In this document: piece after piece, positions 48,055 through 54,719 of the stretch | How the letters are laid out: every line of letters starts with the position of its first letter | Position numbering within the stretch: position 1 is the first letter of the stretch | Source of the DNA: Nitrospira sp. CG24C | Lineage (GTDB): Bacteria; Nitrospirota; Nitrospiria; Nitrospirales; Nitrospiraceae | DNA length: 54,719 nucleotides | Assembly (NCBI GenBank): GCA_002869885.2 | Contig: NEWR02000004.1 | Coordinates: 1-54,719, forward strand | Direction of reading: 5' to 3' | The notes under the pieces: generated by a model | What the model saw: the letters and a program-made list of their open reading frames with translations, nothing else | Database searches by the model: none | Told to the model about the DNA's origin: nothing | Translations under genes and position numbers: made by a program

Positions 48055-48657
48055 ATGCCATTTTTTCTTCGAATCATCACAACATTCGTTCTTGGGTTCC
48101 TCATGACTGCGACCGGCGTGCATGCCGCAGATGTCAGGCCCACGATCACCGTCGGCACACAAGAAGTCGGACTCAGCGCCGGCTATATGCTCCCCCATCG
48201 TCTCACACAGGACCACACAACCAAGCAAGAAGGCCCGGCCTTCATGCCCTCCTGGATGATCACCATCACTGACCCAATGGGCGACCAATGGTATCGCGGG
48301 CAGGTCTCGGTCGGCGCGGAGATGGTCTACATCCAATTCCAGGAACCGTTTCTCACGCATGGCCTCGGCTTCACCCCGAAAATCAAATACAGCTTCACTG
48401 CACTGGACCGTATCCGGCCCTATGCTGAATTTGCCGGAGGCCCCTTTTGGACCGATCTCGCCGGAAAAATTCCGGAAGAGTCCAGCTGGTTCAACTTCGT
48501 CTTGACGGCCGGTTTCGGGGTCTCCTATTTCCTGACCGACCGAGCTGCACTCAACGTCGGCTATCGCTTTCATCATATTTCCAATGCCGGCACGAGCTAC
48601 CCGAACATCGGACTCAATGCCAGTTTGCCTTTTGGCGGTTTCTCATTTTTTTTCTAA
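48055..48657 (+). CDS. PagL/acyloxyacyl hydrolase-like outer-membrane barrel
   Basis: A signal peptide (VLGFLMTATGVHAA) precedes about eight beta strands ending in FGGFSFFF. The region GYRFHHISNAGTSYPNIGLNA aligns with the active-site strand of PagL, a lipid A 3-O-deacylase, with the histidine and serine of its HxS present. The catalytic glutamate 12 positions after the serine is replaced by asparagine as I count it, so activity is uncertain. It precedes a lipoprotein gene by 19 bp, so the two are likely co-transcribed. Confidence 0.75.
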   Translation: MPFFLRIITTFVLGFLMTATGVHAADVRPTITVGTQEVGLSAGYMLPHRLTQDHTTKQEGPAFMPSWMITITDPMGDQWYRGQVSVGAEMVYIQFQEPFLTHGLGFTPKIKYSFTALDRIRPYAEFAGGPFWTDLAGKIPEESSWFNFVLTAGFGVSYFLTDRAALNVGYRFHHISNAGTSYPNIGLNASLPFGGFSFFF

Positions 48658-48676
48658 ATCAGGAGGCGGCGAGATC

Positions 48677-49423
48677 ATGAGCCAGAACTTTTCACGACCA
48701 TTGATCGGCAGCCTCCTTGCCCTGACACTCGGCCTGGGAACCGCCTGCTCCCATTCGATCGAACTGGCTACTCCCACAGACAGCGCACCGTCCGCCAACG
48801 CCACAGTCGCCACGGATGCACGAGTGCCTCTCCTGCTTGAGACGATACGGGTGACCCACAACGGCTCATCGATCGCACCTCCAGCAATTCTTGAGCGGCA
48901 GGTGCTCGGCGCCATTGAAGCTACACGACTGTTCTCTCAACATTATCAATCGGGGTACCAACAACCGGAGGCGAACCAGGCTCATGTCACTGTGCGTTTG
49001 TCGATCGACAATCTTGTCGAGCCCCATGCCGGCCAAGCTGCCTGGCGAGGCTTCCTCGTCAGCGCCTCCATGTTTACACTGGCGCCGTTCATCTCTCTCA
49101 ATTACGACTACGGCGCCCAGATGTCCCTTAAGATGGAACGGTGGGATGGGCAGACCAAGCAATACACTGCCACATCCAATGGATCGGCCCACTACAACCT
49201 GTTCGGCGCGAACCAGGAAATCATCGAACAGTTGAAAGGACAGGTCACGGAAGCTTGCCTGTCGTCCCTGCTCAATCAGGTCATTCAGGACTCAGCCTTT
49301 TATCTAGCCAGTCATGTGCAACCCCAGGATCACCCGATCCGTACTGTCTCAGTCGGAATCCGCCATTCGTCTCCTCATGCAATCCCTATTTCTCAACCGA
49401 TCCTAGGCGTTTCTCCTCGGTAG
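48677..49423 (+). CDS. Secreted lipoprotein, unknown function
   Basis: The signal peptide (IGSLLALTLGLGTAC) ends in a lipobox TAC, giving a lipidated cysteine. The mature protein (about 228 residues) has a folded central region (LLLETIRVTHNGSSI ... HVTVRLSIDNLVEPHAGQ), a short hydrophobic patch (SASMFTLAPFISLNY) and a Pro/His-rich end. The frame opens at 48584, but ATG 48677 has AGGAGG about 10 nt upstream and starts the signal peptide. It follows the PagL-like gene closely. I recognise no domain. Confidence 0.78.
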   Translation: MSQNFSRPLIGSLLALTLGLGTACSHSIELATPTDSAPSANATVATDARVPLLLETIRVTHNGSSIAPPAILERQVLGAIEATRLFSQHYQSGYQQPEANQAHVTVRLSIDNLVEPHAGQAAWRGFLVSASMFTLAPFISLNYDYGAQMSLKMERWDGQTKQYTATSNGSAHYNLFGANQEIIEQLKGQVTEACLSSLLNQVIQDSAFYLASHVQPQDHPIRTVSVGIRHSSPHAIPISQPILGVSPR

Positions 49424-49515
49424 CCCTATACAAAACTCTTCATCAGCCTTCATCGCCCTGGCTCTCTCCTTCTTCCCAGTGGTATCATGCCTCCTGCAAT
49501 CACGAGGAGGACGAT

Positions 49516-49845
49516 GTGGATCTTGATGCGTTCAGACAGATGGTCACCAAAAACCCAAAAGGTTTTCTCGGTCGTTACGGACTCGGGAACAAACTCATTC
49601 AAGAAGGCGGCAATCTTGAAGAAGCGGTCGAGCACCTGACCGTCGCCACGCAGCTGGATCCGACCCACGTAGCGTCGCATCTCCACCTCGGACGCGCCTT
49701 AGTCTCTTTAGGGCGGAAAAACGAAGCGAGGCCCGTCCTGCAAGCCGGCATCGACGCTGCCCGCTCCGGACGATCGAACGGAGGGGGAGACCTCGTCCCT
49801 GAGATGGAAGCGTTGCTAGCCCGCATTATTCACGATGGTTCGTGA
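49516..49845 (+). CDS. Short TPR protein with repeat-derived C-terminus
   Basis: A 109-residue protein with about two TPR units (FLGRYGLGNKLIQEGGNLEEA, SHLHLGRALVSLGRKNEARP). GTG 49516 has GAGGAGG 5 nt upstream; the open frame further upstream overlaps the lipoprotein gene and is rejected. The final residues ARIIHDGS and the stop codon are encoded by the left terminal repeat of element A copy 3, so the original C-terminus has been replaced. It probably binds a protein partner. Confidence 0.75.
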   Translation: MDLDAFRQMVTKNPKGFLGRYGLGNKLIQEGGNLEEAVEHLTVATQLDPTHVASHLHLGRALVSLGRKNEARPVLQAGIDAARSGRSNGGGDLVPEMEALLARIIHDGS

Positions 49846-50010
49846 CGAAACCGCCGAGACGCCAGCGAGACGGGCGCGCGGAGCCGTGAGGAAGGGAGGC
49901 ATACTCGAAGCAGTATGTTGACCGACTGAGCGGCGAGCCCGCCCGCCGTCAGGCTTGTCGCAGCGGCGTATCGACGGTTGTAGTAGAACCCTTCGTGAAT
50001 GATGCGGGCT
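49818..50010. repeat. MITE-like element A, copy 3 (193 bp)
   Basis: It starts AGCCCGCATTATTCACGATG and ends CCTTCGTGAATGATGCGGGCT, interior as at 1352 and 39321. Its left terminus lies inside the preceding TPR gene. Confidence 0.85.
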
Positions 50011-50059
50011 GGAGACATTGGGATAACGAATCAGATAGAGACTGAGCGAGGAGCACCCC

Positions 50060-50260
50060 ATGAAAATTGAAGAAGCCAGGCAGCGAATCGAATCGGCGAT
50101 GACGCAGTACGGAGCTCATGCCGGGGCAGCGATTGATCTTGTGATCAGCGAGGTGAAGTCTGATCTCGGCCTTGCCACGGCCAATGAGTTAATCGATGAG
50201 TTCGATCTCGAACTGCAATACAACATCGCCCCGATAGAACCGGGGTTCTCCAGTAGCTGA
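50060..50260 (+). CDS. Small helical protein, unknown function
   Basis: A 66-residue acidic protein (IEEARQRIESAMTQYGAHAG, LINE-like ANELIDEFDLELQY) with GAGCGAGGAG about 7 nt before the ATG. No cysteines or membrane segment. It lies between element A copy 3 and a D-type repeat and is not clearly joined to any neighbour. I recognise no family. Confidence 0.65.
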   Translation: MKIEEARQRIESAMTQYGAHAGAAIDLVISEVKSDLGLATANELIDEFDLELQYNIAPIEPGFSSS

Positions 50261-50269
50261 ACCGAGTAC

Positions 50270-50362
50270 AGCGGGGGTAGCGGGATACAGGGATAGTCGG
50301 GGTAGCCTCTTACCCCTTACCCCTGTATCCCTTAATAGCCTTCAGCCTATCTACCTGAATGG
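50270..50362. repeat. Intergenic element D, copy 3 (partial)
   Basis: The GGGGTAGCCTCTTACCCCTT block and AGCCTTCAGCCTATCTACCT match elements at 2199 and 5636. The left end is not clear. Confidence 0.55.
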
Positions 50363-50392
50363 TTACCTTTTAACTTTGACCTTTTCCCCAAG

Positions 50393-51478
50393 ATGCCGCT
50401 AATTTGGTGTGCCATCTCCGGACATGGATACGGTCACGCGGCGCAAGTGGTGCCGGTACTCAACGCTTTGGGTGCCCTCGTGCCAGATCTGACCGTCGTC
50501 CTCCGCACTGCGGTCCCGGCCTCGTTTTTCTGCGACCGCCTGACGATCCAGTGGAAGCATAGTCCCGAACAACAAGACGTCGGCTGTATCCAAGACGGAC
50601 CCCTCAAGATCGATATTGACGCGACCTGGGCGGCGCACCGGCATTTCCACAAAACCTGGGAAGCGCGCCTGTCCAACGAAGTCGCCTCCATGCAGGCAGC
50701 ATCGCCCTCGTTGATCATCGCCGACACGCCTTATCTCGCCATTGAGGCCGGTTCTCGCGCACAGATACCGACCGTTGCCTTGGCAAACTTTACCTGGGAT
50801 CTCGTGCTCAAGGAGTACGGTCATGCATCAAGCCATTCACACCAGCAGTTGATTGAGTACATCCGCAGCTGCTACACGAAAGCCGACATGGCCCTTCGCA
50901 TCACTCCTGCTCCCAGTATCGATGCTTTCCCCAGCATGATCGATATTGGCCCGATAGCCGACCCCGCCTCTCCTGAACGAAACCGGCTTGCCTTATCCCT
51001 CGACCTGACATCCGACGAACGGCTCGTCTTGGTGGGATTCGGCGGTATTCCTCTCACCTCCCTTCCATTGAAGCAAATGGAACAGTTGCGCCCTTATCGC
51101 TTCCTCATCGATGGCTCAGCCCCATCGGGCTATTCCCGGATTCATTCCACGAAGGCACTCCCATTCTCCTTTAAAACCCTGATTGCCTCTGTCGATGTCA
51201 TCATGACCAAGCCTGGATACGGCACCGTCGTTGAAGCGGTCGCGCTTCAACAGCCGATCGTGTACGTCCGCCGATTTAATTTTGCCGATGAACCGCCGCT
51301 GGTCGACTATCTGCAGCGCTACGGACGCAGCGTCGAATTGTCGATCGACGACTTCACGCAAGGATACTGGGAGCCGGCCTTACGGCAAGCCTTAACCGCA
51401 CCGGCAACTTTGCCGCCACCACCTTCAACCGGGGCAGCAGAGGCTGCCGAATTACTCGTTCGATACTGTCGGGCCTAA
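50393..51478 (+). CDS. GT-B fold glycosyltransferase-like protein
   Basis: The protein (361 residues) begins with WCAISGHGYGHAAQVVPVLNAL, the glycine-histidine loop of MurG/UDP-glycosyltransferase-like GT-B enzymes. It ends with a donor-binding segment VIMTKPGYGTVVEAVALQQPIVYV and a late FADEPPLVDYL. It probably transfers a sugar from a nucleotide donor. The acceptor and donor are unknown; a family with an L-arabinokinase-like N-terminus also has this fold. It is a single gene with repeats around it. Confidence 0.8.
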   Translation: MPLIWCAISGHGYGHAAQVVPVLNALGALVPDLTVVLRTAVPASFFCDRLTIQWKHSPEQQDVGCIQDGPLKIDIDATWAAHRHFHKTWEARLSNEVASMQAASPSLIIADTPYLAIEAGSRAQIPTVALANFTWDLVLKEYGHASSHSHQQLIEYIRSCYTKADMALRITPAPSIDAFPSMIDIGPIADPASPERNRLALSLDLTSDERLVLVGFGGIPLTSLPLKQMEQLRPYRFLIDGSAPSGYSRIHSTKALPFSFKTLIASVDVIMTKPGYGTVVEAVALQQPIVYVRRFNFADEPPLVDYLQRYGRSVELSIDDFTQGYWEPALRQALTAPATLPPPPSTGAAEAAELLVRYCRA

Positions 51479-51519
51479 GCCGCATTATTCATGAGCCATC
51501 CTGCTGCAATCGCCAATGC

Positions 51520-51603
51520 TCAGGCGAGAGGCACGGGGCTAGAGGCTAGGGGGCGAACAGAAGGGATGTCTTCCCTCTCGCCTCGTGCCCCTCGCCTGGC
51601 TCA
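51520..51603. repeat. GAGGCACGGGG/CCCTCGCC hairpin
   Basis: The left words CAGGCGAGAGGCACGGGGCT pair with the right words CTCTCGCCTCGTGCCCCTCG. It lies in the leader of the sigma-factor gene. The 230-bp gap otherwise holds the promoter below. Confidence 0.5.
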
Positions 51604-51629
51604 CACCACAACCTAAAATACACATCCTT

Positions 51630-51659
51630 TTGCCCGTTCTATCCGTAGGATGCTATAGT
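51630..51659 (+). promoter_or_regulatory. Candidate promoter of the ECF sigma gene
   Basis: TTGCCC at 51630-51635 and TATAGT at 51654-51659 are 18 bp apart, about 50 bp before the ATG at 51710. Confidence 0.45.
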
Positions 51660-51709
51660 CGTGGCGGACATGAGGTAACTCCAACTTTCCGTCACAACCC
51701 GCTCGCGTT

Positions 51710-52312
51710 ATGGACAAAGCTTTACAACAAGCCTCCTCGACAATCGATGCAGCCTTGCTGTCACGTGTGGTCAAAGGAGATCAGCAGGCCTTCAGCCAGC
51801 TCTATGACCATTCGAGTGTGCTGTTGTTTTCGTTGGCAGTCAGGATCTTGGGGAACCACGAGGAAGCGGCGGATCTCTTGCAGGATGTCTACTTGGAAAT
51901 CTGGCGGAAGGTCTCCCGCTATGATGTCGGACGTGGAACCCCGGACGCATGGTTGGTCACCCTCACCAAAAGTCGAGCCATCGACCGGCTACGAGCCAAA
52001 GGTACGCAAGGCTCTCGCGCCATAAACCCGCCGGAAACCACAACTGCTGTGCAGGTAACGGAGCCGGATCCGATCCCACTTGGGACGCAGGCCGATCAAG
52101 ATCTGCGTGGTGCGGTCGTGGCAGCTCTGGCTGGATTACCCCAGGCCCAGCAGCAAGCGATTGATCTCGCATACTACGGAGGCCTCTCGTATGGCGAGAT
52201 CGCCGCACAACTGAACCAGCCGCTCTGGACCGTCAAGACCAGGATCAAACTTGGAATGACTAAACTCCAAGCCGCGCTCAAACAGTGGCAGAACGAGGGT
52301 TCGCCCCAATGA
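51710..52312 (+). CDS. ECF RNA polymerase sigma factor (SigK-like)
   Basis: A 200-residue group 4 sigma factor with region 2 (FSQLYDHSSVLLFSLAVRIL, then EEAADLLQDVYLEIWRKV) and region 4 (LPQAQQQAIDLAYYGGLSYG, EIAAQLNQPLWTVKTRIKLGM). It directs RNA polymerase to a small regulon. It is followed by an anti-sigma gene with an ATGA overlap, so the two are made together. The SigK-RskA type pairing suggests envelope or redox stress, which is inference. No target promoter is known. Confidence 0.95.
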   Translation: MDKALQQASSTIDAALLSRVVKGDQQAFSQLYDHSSVLLFSLAVRILGNHEEAADLLQDVYLEIWRKVSRYDVGRGTPDAWLVTLTKSRAIDRLRAKGTQGSRAINPPETTTAVQVTEPDPIPLGTQADQDLRGAVVAALAGLPQAQQQAIDLAYYGGLSYGEIAAQLNQPLWTVKTRIKLGMTKLQAALKQWQNEGSPQ

Positions 52313-53325
52313 AGCATGAAGAACTCGAAGAGTCGGTTCCCTTGTATGCTGCCGGCGCGCTGGACCGGGTCGAGCGACAGGCGTTGGAAGCCCACTTACT
52401 CTCCGGCTGCGCTTCCTGTCACAGCACACTGAAGGACTATCAGTCGATCGCCGCTCTCCTCCCGCTCGCTCTGAGTCCGAGCAAGCCCCCACGCTCCCTC
52501 AAAGCCAAGATCATGGCCGAACGAAGCCCTGAACCGATTCCGGCTCAATCGGTACCCAACGATCCAGCCCGGTCAAGCCTGGATCCCGGTGATTGGATGG
52601 ACCACCTCTTTCCTCCTGAGGCCCCTGTCCAATCTGCGGCACTACCCTGGGCTCTTGGCGTAGGGCTGCTCTTGATCGTGGCGGTCGGCGGGTATTTCGT
52701 GTGGGACATCTGGACACAACGTTCCAGCGACATAGCGAAAATTCAGCAACTCGAAGCAGCACTCCTGGAAAAGTCGACGAAGCTTGCCGGTGTAGATCGT
52801 GAGGTCGGCGACCAAACCAAAGCCCTTGCCGAATTACGTAACGAACTGCAGCAACGAGCGCACGAAGTTGCTGAAACCAAGGAGTACCTGGCCCAGCGTG
52901 AGACTGAGCTGGAAGAGACTCGTACTCAGTTAAGCCAGCGAGGCGGCAGCCGCACCGTCGAGACTCCGCAAGACGAATTCGCCGCACTTCTTCGAGTTCC
53001 CAACGTCAAAGCGATCTCCCTCACCGGATCGGACATCGCAAAACTGGCCACGGGATTCTTGCTGTACGATTCTCGAACCCAAAAAGTCTGGCTCTACTCC
53101 GTGAATCTACCGGAATGCCCCCCTGGCACGACCTATCAGCTGTGGGCCATTCAGGACAAACCAGTGAGTATCGGAACCTTCCGCGTGGATACGGGAGAAA
53201 TCACTCACCTCCTAGTCAAAAAGGTATTGAACTTCACGCTTGCAAAAAATTTCGGCGTCAGCCTCGAGCCCTCAGGTGGCCGCACACAACCAACCGAACC
53301 GATGTACCTCTTGAGCCGCTCATAG
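52309..53325 (+). CDS. RskA-like transmembrane anti-sigma factor
   Basis: A zinc-binding anti-sigma domain at the N-terminus (ALEAHLLSGCASCHSTL, His and two Cys) holds the sigma factor. One membrane helix (WALGVGLLLIVAVGGYFVW, about 122-141) and a coiled coil (about 150-215) follow. A C-terminal RskA domain (VKAISLTGSD, LLYDSRTQKVWLYSVNLPE, TYQLWAIQDKPVSIG) lies in the periplasm. The start ATG 52309 overlaps the sigma stop; the upstream frame (MAERGFAP) belongs to the sigma gene tail. Release would follow regulated proteolysis. Confidence 0.93.
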   Translation: MKHEELEESVPLYAAGALDRVERQALEAHLLSGCASCHSTLKDYQSIAALLPLALSPSKPPRSLKAKIMAERSPEPIPAQSVPNDPARSSLDPGDWMDHLFPPEAPVQSAALPWALGVGLLLIVAVGGYFVWDIWTQRSSDIAKIQQLEAALLEKSTKLAGVDREVGDQTKALAELRNELQQRAHEVAETKEYLAQRETELEETRTQLSQRGGSRTVETPQDEFAALLRVPNVKAISLTGSDIAKLATGFLLYDSRTQKVWLYSVNLPECPPGTTYQLWAIQDKPVSIGTFRVDTGEITHLLVKKVLNFTLAKNFGVSLEPSGGRTQPTEPMYLLSRS

Positions 53326-53333
53326 CCCGGTGT

Positions 53334-53420
53334 GTCTGGTTGATCTGGTTTGTTTAGTTGATTTGGTTTAACCAATAAACGAAACAAACTAAACAAACCA
53401 GATCAACCAAACAAACCAAA
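53334..53420. repeat. G/T-A/C hairpin element B, copy 6
   Basis: The left arm TGGTTGATCTGGTTTGTTTA is perfectly mirrored by TAAACAAACCAGATCAACCA. It is the cleanest copy, with a stem of about 23 bp. It follows the anti-sigma stop by 9 bp. Confidence 0.85.
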
Positions 53421-53500
53421 AAGCAGTGAAGTTTCTTCGTTGCACGACGGGAGCGTCATAGCGACCTTCCTGCTGAGCGAAAAGGCTCGGGAGATCCGTA

Positions 53501-54340
53501 ATGAAGACCCGTCCATATTGGACTATACCCGTATACTGCGCGCTGACCGTGCTCGCCTCCTTTGCTGTCAACCTCTGTCCGGAAGACGCGCTCGCTGTTC
53601 GCCCCTTCGTTACGGACGATGCCAGGATTATCTACAAGGGACAAATTGAGGCTGAAACGTATTCCGGCATGACGATGGTGAAGGGAGACCAGCCAGCTAT
53701 AGAGGCGCGCTCATTGCAAGGCCTAGCCATCACAGACCGCTTCGAACTGATTGCAGGAGGATTCGGCTTCACCTATCAAGACAATCAAGCGCGCCCGCTC
53801 GACATGCTGATTCAGCCGAAGTATGTCTTGTATCGCTCCCTCGGCGCGATTCCTTCCGTCTCCGTTGCGGCAGCCTCCTTGTTTCCCCTCAGCGGCAATC
53901 GCCAGCATTGGGATGGTTACGCTATGGCTCATGTCAGTTGGTTTCTGTTTACACCGAACGCCGACGCTGATCCGTATGACAATAACTTGGCCATTCATCT
54001 CAACCTCGGCACGAAATCACGTTACGATGCAGGCCCAGCGACGTACCAGAGTAAACTGTTTTGGGCTGCAGGTTTTGAGGTGATCACGCCGGTTACACGC
54101 GAGGTGCGGTTCTTGGGAGAAATTTTCAACGGCGATCCGTTTTCTTTTGAAGAAAAGTTTCCCGCTTTTCAGTCCGGCTTTCGCTGGTACAAGAGCCCCA
54201 CAGTCCAGATGGACTTGGTCTTTCGGGGCCTACGGAACGGCTCGCTGGAAACACAAGCCCCGACTGGTGCGGAGTTTGCCCCCGGCTGGAACTATACGAT
54301 TCAGGCAGGCCTCCGCGTATTATTCGATGTCTTCAGATAA
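53501..54340 (+). CDS. Outer-membrane transporter-like beta-barrel
   Basis: A signal peptide (VYCALTVLASFAVNLC) is followed by PFVTDDARIIYKGQIEAETY, the typical start of MetA-pathway/phenol transporter-like barrels. About ten amphipathic strands follow, ending YTIQAGLRVLFDVFR. A terminal arginine replaces the usual aromatic residue; the last aromatic is the preceding phenylalanine. The length of 279 residues fits a small porin. The ligand is unknown. It may be under the adjacent sigma factor's control, which is speculative. Confidence 0.8.
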   Translation: MKTRPYWTIPVYCALTVLASFAVNLCPEDALAVRPFVTDDARIIYKGQIEAETYSGMTMVKGDQPAIEARSLQGLAITDRFELIAGGFGFTYQDNQARPLDMLIQPKYVLYRSLGAIPSVSVAAASLFPLSGNRQHWDGYAMAHVSWFLFTPNADADPYDNNLAIHLNLGTKSRYDAGPATYQSKLFWAAGFEVITPVTREVRFLGEIFNGDPFSFEEKFPAFQSGFRWYKSPTVQMDLVFRGLRNGSLETQAPTGAEFAPGWNYTIQAGLRVLFDVFR

Positions 54341-54428
54341 TCACACGGAGTATCGAAAACGCTCCTTCCACCAATAGCGCGTCACTTCTTTCTCGCTGAA
54401 CCCCCATGCTAAGATTTGAGCCCCCTGA

Positions 54429-54719
<291 letters not shown>

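Noticed and set aside
49141-49515. Longer N-terminus of the short TPR protein (234-residue frame)
   Set aside because: The extension overlaps the lipoprotein gene in another frame; the GTG at 49516 with GAGGAGG fits better.
3281-53420. CRISPR array made of G/T-A/C repeats
   Set aside because: Copies are kilobases apart, each is an inverted pair, and there are no regular spacers or cas genes.

Overview
The window is a typical chromosomal stretch of a Gram-negative bacterium, most consistent with the genus Nitrospira (Nitrospirota). This rests on moderately high GC, lipoproteins, outer-membrane barrels and periplasmic proteins, a tandem nitroreductase/SagB-like protein, and intergenic DNA crowded with small repeat families. 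The taxonomic call is inference; no rRNA is present. All genes found are chromosomal. No prophage, integrase or CRISPR array was seen.

Layout. 0-11.7 kb: housekeeping genes (purD, a tsaC-type tRNA modification gene, the aspC-coaD-rsmD operon with 4-bp overlaps, radC, an EF-G paralogue, an HtrA/DegP protease). 11.8-14 kb: a lower-GC insert with a HEPN/Toprim putative defence nuclease and a DUF4234-like membrane protein bracketed by direct repeats. 14-18.9 kb: a leftward block of a VanZ-like protein, a coupled trio (TPM protein, degenerate nucleotidyltransferase, FAD monooxygenase), a single-HKD phospholipase D and a hypothetical protein. 18.9-24.4 kb: a sulfur-carrier cluster with two ThiS/MoaD-like carriers, two E1-like adenylyltransferases, cysteine synthase, threonine synthase, a NIL-domain protein and a JAMM peptidase. 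24.4-31.7 kb: a small periplasmic protein, a haem-c DUF3365 protein between two copies (one broken) of a DUF3817 gene, an IS630 remnant, two CxxC mini-proteins, an ABC exporter, def and a HEAT-repeat protein. 31.8-36 kb: glgC overlapping the C-terminal half of a Ski2/HelY-like helicase, followed by its N-terminal half, so the halves are in reversed order. 36-44 kb: outer-membrane protein genes, tRNA-Arg(ACG), a PAS sensor whose reading frame ends inside the tRNA gene, glgB, a DUF882 peptidase and a response regulator. 44-54.7 kb: the SagB-like nitroreductase, TPR proteins, a PagL-like barrel, a glycosyltransferase, an ECF sigma/anti-sigma pair, an outer-membrane protein and the start of tadA.

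How genes work together. The 18.9-24.4 kb cluster reads as protein-bound thiocarboxylate sulfur transfer into cysteine and possibly homocysteine. Both carriers have residues after the di-glycine and so need C-terminal trimming, which the JAMM protein could do. In both carriers the Gly-Gly codons double as the Shine-Dalgarno of the next gene. tadA and tRNA-Arg(ACG) are enzyme and substrate. glgC and glgB give glycogen synthesis, without glgA in this window. The sigma and anti-sigma genes form an envelope-stress type module.

The most unusual feature is the repeat landscape. It includes a 194-bp MITE-like element (three copies) whose termini supply a start codon and a stop codon to neighbouring genes. 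It also includes long hairpins with one arm almost purely G/T and the other almost purely A/C (six copies), several copies of AGGATGCT-ended elements, and short-word inverted repeats that have even been absorbed into the SagB coding sequence.
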